Origin: Bacteroidota bacterium
Lineage (GTDB): Bacteria; Bacteroidota; Bacteroidia; NS11-12g; UBA955
Direction of reading: 5' to 3'
NCBI GenBank assembly: GCA_947450015.1
Contig: CANFUB010000001.1
Location: 1 to 42,601 of the forward strand
DNA length: 42,601 bases
Within the stretch, counting starts at the first letter, position 1. Each line of letters starts with the position of its first letter. A program made the position numbers and the translations under genes. The notes under the pieces were generated by a model, which saw nothing but the letters and a program-made list of their open reading frames with translations, did no database searches and was not told the origin of the DNA. This document shows positions 33,510 through 40,314 of this stretch, one piece after another.

Positions 33510-34511
33510 CTAATCCATTATGTATGGATATTCTCCATCATAAACATTGGTATATAACTCTGAAGCATCTGGATACGGTGAATTCTCTGCAAATTCTACT
33601 GAGGCATTTACCTCATCCATTATGCGCGCTTCGATTGCATCTAACTCCGCTTCAGTTGCCATCTTGTTTTCCAAGATGGTATTTTTGGTAGTTTCTAAAG
33701 GATCGAGTGTTTTGTAGTGTGCTACCTCGTCTTTGCTACGGTAAGTCGCTGGATCGCTCATACTGTGTCCACGGTAACGGTAAGTTTTTATTTCTAGGAA
33801 GGTAGGTCCATCGCCTTTGCGCGCTCTATCTGCAGCCTCCTTAATAGCATCGTGAACAGTTTCACATTTCATGCCATCAACTTGGAACGAAGGCATTTCA
33901 TATGCTGAACCAATTTTATAGATATCAAGAACATTGGTTGTACGCTCAACAGAGGTACCCATTGCATAATCGTTGTTTTCGCAAATAAATATCACTGGCA
34001 ACTTCCAAAGCATGGCCATGTTAAAGGCTTCGTGCAAGGCACCTTGTCTTACAGCGCCATCGCCCATAAAACAAACACATAGATTTGTGGTACCTAAATA
34101 TTTTTCGGCAAAAGCAATACCTGCACCAAGTGGAATTTGACCACCTACAATGCCATGTCCTCCAAGGAAATTGTGTTCCTTGCTAAACATGTGCATACTA
34201 CCACCTTTTCCAGACGTACAACCAGTGGCTTTACCATACAACTCGGCCATCACCGCATTAGATGAAACACCTAGCGCCAATGCATGCCCATGGTCGCGGT
34301 ATGCGGTTATAAATTTATCATCTTTGGTGGTGGCACTAATCATACCCGCCACAATAGCCTCTTGTCCGATGTACAAGTGACAAAATCCTTTGATCTTTTG
34401 TTGACCGTATAACTGGGCTGATTTTTCTTCAAATCTTCTAACCAGTAACATTATTTCATACCATTTGAGGTATGTTTCCTTATTAAAATTTATTTTTGCA
34501 GCCTTGGCCAT
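33510..34511 (-). CDS. pdhA: Pyruvate dehydrogenase E1 component, alpha subunit
   Basis: 333 residues from ATG 34511. The in-frame extension to 34580 is rejected because the promoter lies inside it. YEIMLLVRRFEEKSAQLYGQQKIKGFCHLYIGQEA is the N-terminal signature. The thiamine-diphosphate motif runs from GDG (150-152) to ENN (178-180). YRYRGHSMSDPATYRSKDEV is the conserved loop that is phosphorylated in eukaryotic E1alpha. It pairs with an E1-beta (PdhB), not in this window, to decarboxylate pyruvate and load E2 lipoyl groups. It stands alone, with 58 bases to the TPR gene downstream. Confidence 0.93.
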   Translation of the reverse strand: MAKAAKINFNKETYLKWYEIMLLVRRFEEKSAQLYGQQKIKGFCHLYIGQEAIVAGMISATTKDDKFITAYRDHGHALALGVSSNAVMAELYGKATGCTSGKGGSMHMFSKEHNFLGGHGIVGGQIPLGAGIAFAEKYLGTTNLCVCFMGDGAVRQGALHEAFNMAMLWKLPVIFICENNDYAMGTSVERTTNVLDIYKIGSAYEMPSFQVDGMKCETVHDAIKEAADRARKGDGPTFLEIKTYRYRGHSMSDPATYRSKDEVAHYKTLDPLETTKNTILENKMATEAELDAIEARIMDEVNASVEFAENSPYPDASELYTNVYDGEYPYIMD

Positions 34512-34530
34512 ATTTTTTATTAATGATTGG

Positions 34531-34562
34531 CAAAAGTAATAATTAAAACTTACCCCAACAAA
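34531..34562 (-). promoter_or_regulatory. Promoter of pdhA
   Basis: Minus strand: TTTG (34562-34559), a 20-base spacer, then TACTTTTG (34538-34531). Predicted leader to ATG 34511 is about 15 bases. The site lies in the divergent gap before the recF start. Confidence 0.6.
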
Positions 34563-34565
34563 CAA

Positions 34566-35642
34566 GTGCGAATAAACCACCTATCTTTATACAATTTCAA
34601 GAACCATTCTGAATTAAAAATCGACTTTAATGCGGATATTACTTGTATTACAGGCAAAAATGGCGTTGGTAAAACCAATGTTTTAGATGCCATTTATTTA
34701 TTGAGTACCTGTAAAAGTTATTACAATGCCATTGATTATCAACTTATAAAACATGGTGAGACGCTTTGTGCTGTGAATGCAGATTTTACAAATGGACAGC
34801 AATATGATTTGCAAATGCAGATAGAATCTGGCAAAAAGAAAAAATTAAAAAAGAATGATAAATTTTACGAAAAACTGATAGATCACATTGGATTAATCAA
34901 TTCGGTTATCATTACCCCTGGCGATATTGAGTTAGTATTAGGTCATAGCGAAGACCGTAGACGCTTTATTGATATCTGTATCAGTCAATGCGATCGGGTT
35001 TATTTAAATTGTTTAAGTGAATACAACAAAGTTTTAGAGCAGCGCAATAAACAATTGAAAATATTTGCGCAGCACCGCCATTTCGACGAAATATTATTGG
35101 ATAGTTTCAATTCAAAATTAATACCTGCTGGCAAGTACATCTATGAACAACGCGTTGCAGTATTGGTTAAAATTAATCAATTTTTTAATACCTTTTACCA
35201 AGCCATTACCTCGGGCAACGAAACGGTTGCCTTGCGTTATGAATCTGATTTAAGTGAAAAAGAATTTGAACATCTTTTAAGAGAAAGCACCGACAAGGAT
35301 TTAGCGCTTGAACGCACTTCTAAGGGCGTTCACAAAGACGATTTAGTTTTTGAAATTGATGGATACCCACTTAAAAAGTTTGGTTCAGAAGGCCAAAGCA
35401 AATCATTTATCATTGCTTTAAAACTGGCCCAATACAAATATTTAACAGACGTCTTAAATACCCCTCCTATTTTGTTATTGGATGATTTATTCGAGAAGAT
35501 TGACGAGCAAAGGGCGCAACAATTAATTGATTTAATTAGCACCGAAAAGTTCGGTCAAATAATAATTACCGACACGCATGCCGAAAGGGTAAGAAAACAT
35601 TTTGAAAATGCTTTAAAAAGTATCAATTTCGTAGACTTGTAA
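34566..35642 (+). CDS. recF: DNA replication and repair protein RecF
   Basis: 358 residues from GTG 34566, which gives the family start MRINHLSLYNFKNHSELKIDF. A TTG 13 codons upstream (34527) would place the pdhA promoter within the coding sequence. Walker A GKNGVGKTN (30-38), NVLDAIYLLSTCKSY, the arginine-rich HSEDRRRFIDICISQ, signature GSEGQSKSFIIALKLAQ and Walker B PPILLLDDLFEKID are present. RecF is an SMC-like ATPase that loads RecOR and RecA at single-strand gaps. It is followed by dciA with almost no gap. Confidence 0.93.
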   Translation: MRINHLSLYNFKNHSELKIDFNADITCITGKNGVGKTNVLDAIYLLSTCKSYYNAIDYQLIKHGETLCAVNADFTNGQQYDLQMQIESGKKKKLKKNDKFYEKLIDHIGLINSVIITPGDIELVLGHSEDRRRFIDICISQCDRVYLNCLSEYNKVLEQRNKQLKIFAQHRHFDEILLDSFNSKLIPAGKYIYEQRVAVLVKINQFFNTFYQAITSGNETVALRYESDLSEKEFEHLLRESTDKDLALERTSKGVHKDDLVFEIDGYPLKKFGSEGQSKSFIIALKLAQYKYLTDVLNTPPILLLDDLFEKIDEQRAQQLIDLISTEKFGQIIITDTHAERVRKHFENALKSINFVDL

Positions 35643-35657
35643 TTGTATACAATTTCT

Positions 35658-35954
35658 ATGAGCAACAAACCCAATCACCAATTTACGATTGCAGAGGCAC
35701 TGCAAAATTTGATGAGCGATAAACGCATCAATAAAGGCATTACCGAAAGCACAATAAAAGAAAAATGGGAAGAAATGATGGGCAAAGTAATAGCACAACA
35801 CACCACCACTATGTATATTAAGGGTAGTGAATTGGTGCTTTATTTTAATTCATCTATTATAAAAAATGAATTCATTTACAACAGAGAAAAGGCCGTTACA
35901 CTGATTAATGACGCTTTGGGATACAATGCCATTACTGATATTGTAATTAAATAA
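35658..35954 (+). CDS. DUF721 / DciA-like protein
   Basis: 98 residues from ATG 35658; an in-frame TTG at 35643 directly abuts the recF stop. The DUF721 core is ITESTIKEKWEEMMGKVIAQHTTTMYIKGSELVLYFNSSIIKNEFIYNREK, a KH-like fold. DciA proteins help load the replicative helicase DnaB in bacteria that lack DnaC; whether this short Bacteroidota version does so is inferred. Its place next to recF supports a replication or repair role. Confidence 0.8.
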   Translation: MSNKPNHQFTIAEALQNLMSDKRINKGITESTIKEKWEEMMGKVIAQHTTTMYIKGSELVLYFNSSIIKNEFIYNREKAVTLINDALGYNAITDIVIK

Positions 35955-35965
35955 TTTCTTGTTAA

Positions 35966-36607
35966 ATGGCAGATGTTAAATTAAAACCTTTAAGTGCTGG
36001 CTGGCTTTTGGTCATCGTGCATTGTGTTGGATTAATTGGTTTCTTCATACCTCAAACACGTGCCTTGATGAACCGTTTGGTTTGGGTTAATATACTATTT
36101 ACATTTATAGTGCTTTTTTGCTATCACAAAAAATGGACGAAAGAATTTGTTTTTTCAGGTCTATTGGTTGCTTTGATCGGCTATTTACTTGAAGTGATAG
36201 GTGTAAAAACTGGCTACATTTTTGGCTACTATCAATATGGACCCGCCTTGGGTTATGCATTTTGGGACACCCCTTTAATGATGATGGTTAATTGGCTTAC
36301 CATCATTTATATTACGCGCCAAATAGCAGAAATGATTGCGAAAGATGCTTTTTTGGTGAGTATTATTGCTGCTGTATTAATGGTAGCGATGGATTTTTTT
36401 ATCGAACCATTTGCCATAAGACATGGTCTTTGGCAATGGAACAGTGGACATGTGCCTATGCACAATTATGTTGGATGGTTGGTTGCAGGTATTATCATTC
36501 AATATTTATTTATTCGCGCCATTAAATACCCTCCTAACAAATTATCGCTACCTGTTTATCTTATTCAATTGGGATTTTTCTTAATCCTCTATTTTTTAAA
36601 TTTATAG
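35966..36607 (+). CDS. Carotenoid biosynthesis membrane protein (DUF422, CruF-like)
   Basis: 213 residues with about seven membrane helices. The family motifs are FSGLLVALIGYLLEVIGVKTGYIFGYYQYG and MDFFIEPFAIRHGLWQWNSG, including the conserved acidic residues in E..G..TG..FG.Y and D..IEP. DUF422 members include CruF, a gamma-carotene 1',2'-hydratase, and the archaeal bisanhydrobacterioruberin hydratase. The substrate here is inferred. It lies 11 bases after dciA rather than in a crt cluster, and is followed by a strong terminator. Confidence 0.85.
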   Translation: MADVKLKPLSAGWLLVIVHCVGLIGFFIPQTRALMNRLVWVNILFTFIVLFCYHKKWTKEFVFSGLLVALIGYLLEVIGVKTGYIFGYYQYGPALGYAFWDTPLMMMVNWLTIIYITRQIAEMIAKDAFLVSIIAAVLMVAMDFFIEPFAIRHGLWQWNSGHVPMHNYVGWLVAGIIIQYLFIRAIKYPPNKLSLPVYLIQLGFFLILYFLNL

Positions 36608-36631
36608 TTTAAACACTTAAATAAAAAGGGC

Positions 36632-36669
36632 AAAAAAAAACGCCTTCAGAAATACTGAAGGCGTTTTTT
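36632..36669. terminator. Bidirectional terminator
   Basis: CGCCTTCAG (36641-36649) pairs with CTGAAGGCG (36655-36663), loop AAATA, with A- and T-runs on the two sides extending the stem to about 15 bp. It lies between the convergent carotenoid gene and the 36685-37989 gene and can serve both. Confidence 0.92.
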
Positions 36670-36684
36670 ATATTAAAAGTTTTA

Positions 36685-37989
36685 TTATTCAATTACTAAT
36701 TTAGATGAAGATTGGAAACCTTCACCAGCAACATTAACTAAATACATACCATTGCTCAAAGCATTCGTAGAGATAGTGATGTTATTTTTGCCATCAACGA
36801 TTTCAGCATTCATTGTTTTAACAACTTTACCTGACATATCTGTAACAGTAATTACTGCGGTAGTCGCTTTATTAGCAGTCATTGAAAGCACTACTTCTGA
36901 GTTAGCTGCAGCTGGGTTAGGATATGCTTCAACTAAAGTAACTTCTTTGCTAGAATTTTTAACAGCTAAGTTGTTAGTTGTAACGTGGAATCTGAAATAA
37001 GGGAATCTGATAATAGGCAAGTTGTTTCTTGTCCAAGAATAACCGTATAAAGTTGGAGAAGCCAAAGTTGAGTATCTTACGAAATCAACTACGAAAACAC
37101 CATTGTTGTAAATTCTTTTTGAGAATTGACTCTTATAAGTACCTGATGTATCAGAAGGGTAAGAGCTAGGACCAGAAGGATCAGTACAAGCAACATATTG
37201 GAATCTGTTGTGTTTGTTACCAGAAACATTTTTACCAGTGAAACCAACTGTATCGAATGGCTCAACTTTAGGGTAAGATGTACCTGGCTCGTAGTTAAAG
37301 TAGATACCAAACCAGTTAGAACCACCTGTGGTATTGCTACCGTTTACTTTTTCGTTACAAGCAAATTTCATAGAACTGATGTTACCGCCTCTGCTGCTGT
37401 CCAATACACCTAAAGATTGGGTGTATAATTTTTTAACACCTGTACCTGAAGGAATGTTGTTTGCTTTATCATATCCAACTGTTGCAAATGGCTCAGCTAA
37501 ATAGTGAAACATATCAGTATTTTTGAATGCATAGAAATTTACTTTATCCAAAACATTTGGATCCATGTTTTTTCTAGTGTATAAATAATTTAACTCGATT
37601 GAATCCACAATATAAGTTGTGTATTTAGTGGTGTTGTATGGAGCACCTGCATAAATTGGATTTCTTGGATCGAAAATCATACCAGCACCCATTGTTTGAG
37701 GACCGCTATAACCATCTGTGTAAGCAAAATAGATTGCACTATCAGCCCAAATTGCATTTACATTCAAGTTACCTGAAGTGAAATCCAAAGGGAAAGAGTT
37801 AAAAGCAGCAGATGCTTCTGCAGGATCAAACCAACCTGAAGCAGCAGCTCTTTTTATAGTTAGGTTACTTTTTTTAGTTGTTTGAAATAGTGAATTGTTT
37901 TTTGACTCCGTCATCACAGTTGGAGTAGGCACTTGCGCAGTAGCTTTTAAGGCTGTAAGCACGAGTACGAATAATAATACTTTTTTCAT
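36685..37989 (-). CDS. Secreted protein with T9SS type A sorting domain
   Basis: 434 residues. Signal peptide MKKVLLFVLVLTALKATAQ. A central domain of about 320 residues (SGWFDPAEASAAFNSFPLDFTSGNLNVNAIW, YIVDSIELNYLYTRKN, NWFGIYFNYEPG) is beta-rich; I do not recognise it. The type A sorting domain occupies the last 80 residues (EAYPNPAAANSEVVLSMT, MSGKVVKTMNAEIVDG, LSNGMYLVNVAGEG). It is probably exported by T9SS and attached to the surface or released. Many codons are those of well-expressed genes, like HU, which suggests an abundant surface protein. Confidence 0.88.
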   Translation of the reverse strand: MKKVLLFVLVLTALKATAQVPTPTVMTESKNNSLFQTTKKSNLTIKRAAASGWFDPAEASAAFNSFPLDFTSGNLNVNAIWADSAIYFAYTDGYSGPQTMGAGMIFDPRNPIYAGAPYNTTKYTTYIVDSIELNYLYTRKNMDPNVLDKVNFYAFKNTDMFHYLAEPFATVGYDKANNIPSGTGVKKLYTQSLGVLDSSRGGNISSMKFACNEKVNGSNTTGGSNWFGIYFNYEPGTSYPKVEPFDTVGFTGKNVSGNKHNRFQYVACTDPSGPSSYPSDTSGTYKSQFSKRIYNNGVFVVDFVRYSTLASPTLYGYSWTRNNLPIIRFPYFRFHVTTNNLAVKNSSKEVTLVEAYPNPAAANSEVVLSMTANKATTAVITVTDMSGKVVKTMNAEIVDGKNNITISTNALSNGMYLVNVAGEGFQSSSKLVIE

Positions 37990-38014
37990 GATATAAAATT
38001 TTATAATTAATTTT

Positions 38015-38022
38015 CAAAGGTA
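38015..38022 (-). promoter_or_regulatory. Putative -7 element for the T9SS cargo gene
   Basis: The minus strand reads TACCTTTG (TAnnTTTG), 26 bases before the ATG at 37989. No -33 TTG lies at 19 bases; the nearest is 25 bases away. Confidence 0.45.
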
Positions 38023-38077
38023 ATAAAAAAATGATAATTTAATCACACAAATCAAAAAATTATTTGTCATTAAGCGG

Positions 38078-38770
38078 TCATAAATCGCCTCCCATAGGGC
38101 GGATTAAAATTTCCTCCATCACCATACGCTCTCTGTTGGCAATAGCAAACCAAAGGGTTTCGGCAATATCACTGGCTTTCATGAATCTATTTTCAGGCAA
38201 ATCTGTACCTGCCCAACTATCTGTTAAAGTAGCCCCTGGGAGTATACTTGAAACACTAATTTGATAGGGTATTAATTCTTGTCTTAACACCTTAGAAAAC
38301 CCTAAAAGTGCATGTTTACTAATACAATAACTTCCCCCGTTGATGTAGGGCACTATGCTTGCAGTTGAACACATGTTAAATATATAGCCACTTTTTTTCG
38401 CAATCATAAGTGGCAACAATGCCCTTGTTAAGTGATAAGGTGCTGCCACATTTAACTGCATTTGCAATTCAAAATTACCCTCTGCTTCCTTGTGGATACT
38501 ACCAGGTAAAAACACACCCGCATTGTTTACTAAAACATCAATTTCGGTAACCGAGGCAATTAGCTTTTCGGAAAAAACTTTTACATTGCCCATTGTACTA
38601 AAATCAAGCAAACTAATATCCAATTGGCCTCCAAACTTTTGCTTTAAAGGCGACAATTCACCTTCCGTTCTGGAGACCGTGAAAACCTTGTAATTTTCGT
38701 TCAATAATTTTTCTACTATCGCAAGGCCTATGCCCTTCGAACCACCTGTTACTACAGCAATTTTTTGCAT
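38078..38770 (-). CDS. Short-chain dehydrogenase/reductase
   Basis: 230 residues, classical SDR. The cofactor motif VTGGSKGIGLAI is at about 7-18, NNAGVF near 86-91, and the catalytic tetrad includes Ser in CSTAS and YCISK (Tyr-x3-Lys, about 148-152). Residues TVSRTEGEL after beta strand 2 include an Arg, favouring NADP(H). The substrate is unknown. Closest in form to the 3-oxoacyl reductase-like or sepiapterin-reductase-like SDRs. It stands alone. Confidence 0.88.
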   Translation of the reverse strand: MQKIAVVTGGSKGIGLAIVEKLLNENYKVFTVSRTEGELSPLKQKFGGQLDISLLDFSTMGNVKVFSEKLIASVTEIDVLVNNAGVFLPGSIHKEAEGNFELQMQLNVAAPYHLTRALLPLMIAKKSGYIFNMCSTASIVPYINGGSYCISKHALLGFSKVLRQELIPYQISVSSILPGATLTDSWAGTDLPENRFMKASDIAETLWFAIANRERMVMEEILIRPMGGDL

Positions 38771-38774
38771 GTTT

Positions 38775-38782
38775 CAAAAATA
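38775..38782 (-). promoter_or_regulatory. Putative -7 element for the SDR gene
   Basis: The minus strand reads TATTTTTG (TAnnTTTG) and ends four bases before the ATG at 38770; transcription would begin at or next to the start codon, so the mRNA would be leaderless. Confidence 0.4.
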
Positions 38783-38822
38783 AGGTTCCTTTGCAGTATA
38801 TTTACACCCTTTTTTAACATTA

Positions 38823-39566
38823 ATGAATTTAAGTTTCTTTTATCATTTTGGAAGGTACCTCATGTTCTTGAGGAGCATGCTATATAGACCTGAAAAAATG
38901 AATGTTTTTTTTCAGCGTTTGTTCGATGAGATGACAAAGATTGGCATTGGTTCATTGCCCATTGTTGCCATTACTTCGCTATTTATTGGTGCAGTTACAA
39001 CCGTCCAAACAGCTTACCAATTGGTTAGTGGATTAATTTCAAAAACTGTCATCGGCACCATCGTTTCGGATAGTACGATGCTGGAATTAGGTCCAACCAT
39101 TACTTGTCTTGTTTTATCTGGTAAAGTAGGTGCTCATATTTCCTCTGAAATTGGCAACATGCGCATAAGTGAACAAATTGATGCTTTGGAAGTGATGGGA
39201 ATTAACGCACCAGGTTATTTGGCTTTACCTAAAATTTTAGCGGGTATCATTATGATCCCTATCTTAAATATTATAGCTATCACCTTGAGTATTTATGGTG
39301 GTTATGTTGCAGGCGAATTATCTGGTATTTTAACACATGAACAATTTGTCGTTGGTGCACAGTCAACTTTCAAAGGCTTTACTTTGTTTTTTAGCATGAT
39401 TAAGGCTTTTACATTTGCGTTCATCATTACATCTGTTAGCAGTTACCAAGGTTATTTTACAAAAGGTGGCGCTTTAGAAGTGGGAGAAAGCAGTACCAAA
39501 GCAGTTGTTTACAGCTCGGTACTCATTTTATTTTTTGATTATTTATTGGCCGAATTATTATTGTAA
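38823..39566 (+). CDS. mlaE: MlaE-type ABC transporter permease
   Basis: 247 residues with about five membrane helices. The signature ELGPTITCLVLSGKVGAHISSEIGNMRISEQIDALEVMGINAPGYLALPKILAGIIMIP includes the EQIDALE coupling motif that contacts the ATPase. The family (MlaE/TtgD/YrbE) moves phospholipids between the inner and outer membranes. It is followed 5 bases later by the ATPase gene. The substrate-binding MlaD (MCE) partner is not seen next to it. Confidence 0.9.
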   Translation: MNLSFFYHFGRYLMFLRSMLYRPEKMNVFFQRLFDEMTKIGIGSLPIVAITSLFIGAVTTVQTAYQLVSGLISKTVIGTIVSDSTMLELGPTITCLVLSGKVGAHISSEIGNMRISEQIDALEVMGINAPGYLALPKILAGIIMIPILNIIAITLSIYGGYVAGELSGILTHEQFVVGAQSTFKGFTLFFSMIKAFTFAFIITSVSSYQGYFTKGGALEVGESSTKAVVYSSVLILFFDYLLAELLL

Positions 39567-39571
39567 TAGAG

Positions 39572-40309
39572 ATGATTGAATTAATAAACGTCAATAAAAG
39601 TTTTGAGGACAAACAAGTTTTGTTCGATATCAATGCGCAGTTTTTTAGTGGTAAAAATAATTTGATTATTGGTGCCAGCGGTGGCGGTAAAAGTGTGATG
39701 ATGAAGTGCATGGTGGGGCTTGAACGTCCTGAAAGTGGCCATATTGAATTTGATAAACGCGATATGCTTTCGCTCGATGAACAACAATTGCGCGAGGTAA
39801 GACGAGAAATCGGCATGTTGTTTCAAGGCACTGCCTTATTCGATTCACTTACTATCGAACAAAACATAGAATTCCCATTGCGCATGTTTAGCAAAATGAC
39901 TGCGGCCGAAAGACGCGACCGTGTTAATTTTTGTTTGCAGCGTGTGAACTTAGAAAATATTAACAAAAAATTTCCAAGTGAAATTAGCGGGGGTATGAAA
40001 AAACGTGTGGGCATTGCCCGTGCAATTGCCTTAGATATTAAATATTTATTTTGTGATGAGCCTAATAGTGGTCTCGACCCTATTACCTCGCGCCTTATCG
40101 ATGCGCTGATAGACGAGATTACCAAGGAATACGGCATCACCAATATTATCAATAGCCATGATATGAAAACCGTATTTGACATTGGCGATCATATTTTATT
40201 TATGTACAAAGGTGCCAAGCGTTGGGAAGGCAGTCGCCAAGACCTCAGTCACGCTCAAAAAGAAATTAAAGAATTAGACGAATTTATAAAAGCCAGTTAT
40301 TTCCATTAA
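39572..40309 (+). CDS. mlaF: MlaF-type ABC transporter ATP-binding protein
   Basis: 245 residues. Walker A GASGGGKS (34-41), Q-loop MLFQGTALFDSLTIEQNIEFPL, signature SGGMKKRVGIARAIAL, Walker B LFCDEPNSGLDP and switch His in SHDMKTV. The SGGM signature and EPNSGLDPITS are characteristic of the Mla-type ATPases. It drives the MlaE permease in outer-membrane lipid asymmetry. It ends 5 bases before the S46 peptidase gene, so all three may be one transcript. Confidence 0.92.
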   Translation: MIELINVNKSFEDKQVLFDINAQFFSGKNNLIIGASGGGKSVMMKCMVGLERPESGHIEFDKRDMLSLDEQQLREVRREIGMLFQGTALFDSLTIEQNIEFPLRMFSKMTAAERRDRVNFCLQRVNLENINKKFPSEISGGMKKRVGIARAIALDIKYLFCDEPNSGLDPITSRLIDALIDEITKEYGITNIINSHDMKTVFDIGDHILFMYKGAKRWEGSRQDLSHAQKEIKELDEFIKASYFH

Positions 40310-40314
40310 AAAAA

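Noticed and set aside
33490..33515. Palindrome TTAAATTAATTTAA near the pdhA stop as an operator
   Set aside because: Simple A/T composition makes such palindromes expected here, and it lies downstream of pdhA.
34512..34580. N-terminal extension of pdhA to 34580
   Set aside because: It contains the -33/-7 promoter pair and is not similar to E1alpha; ATG 34511 fits.
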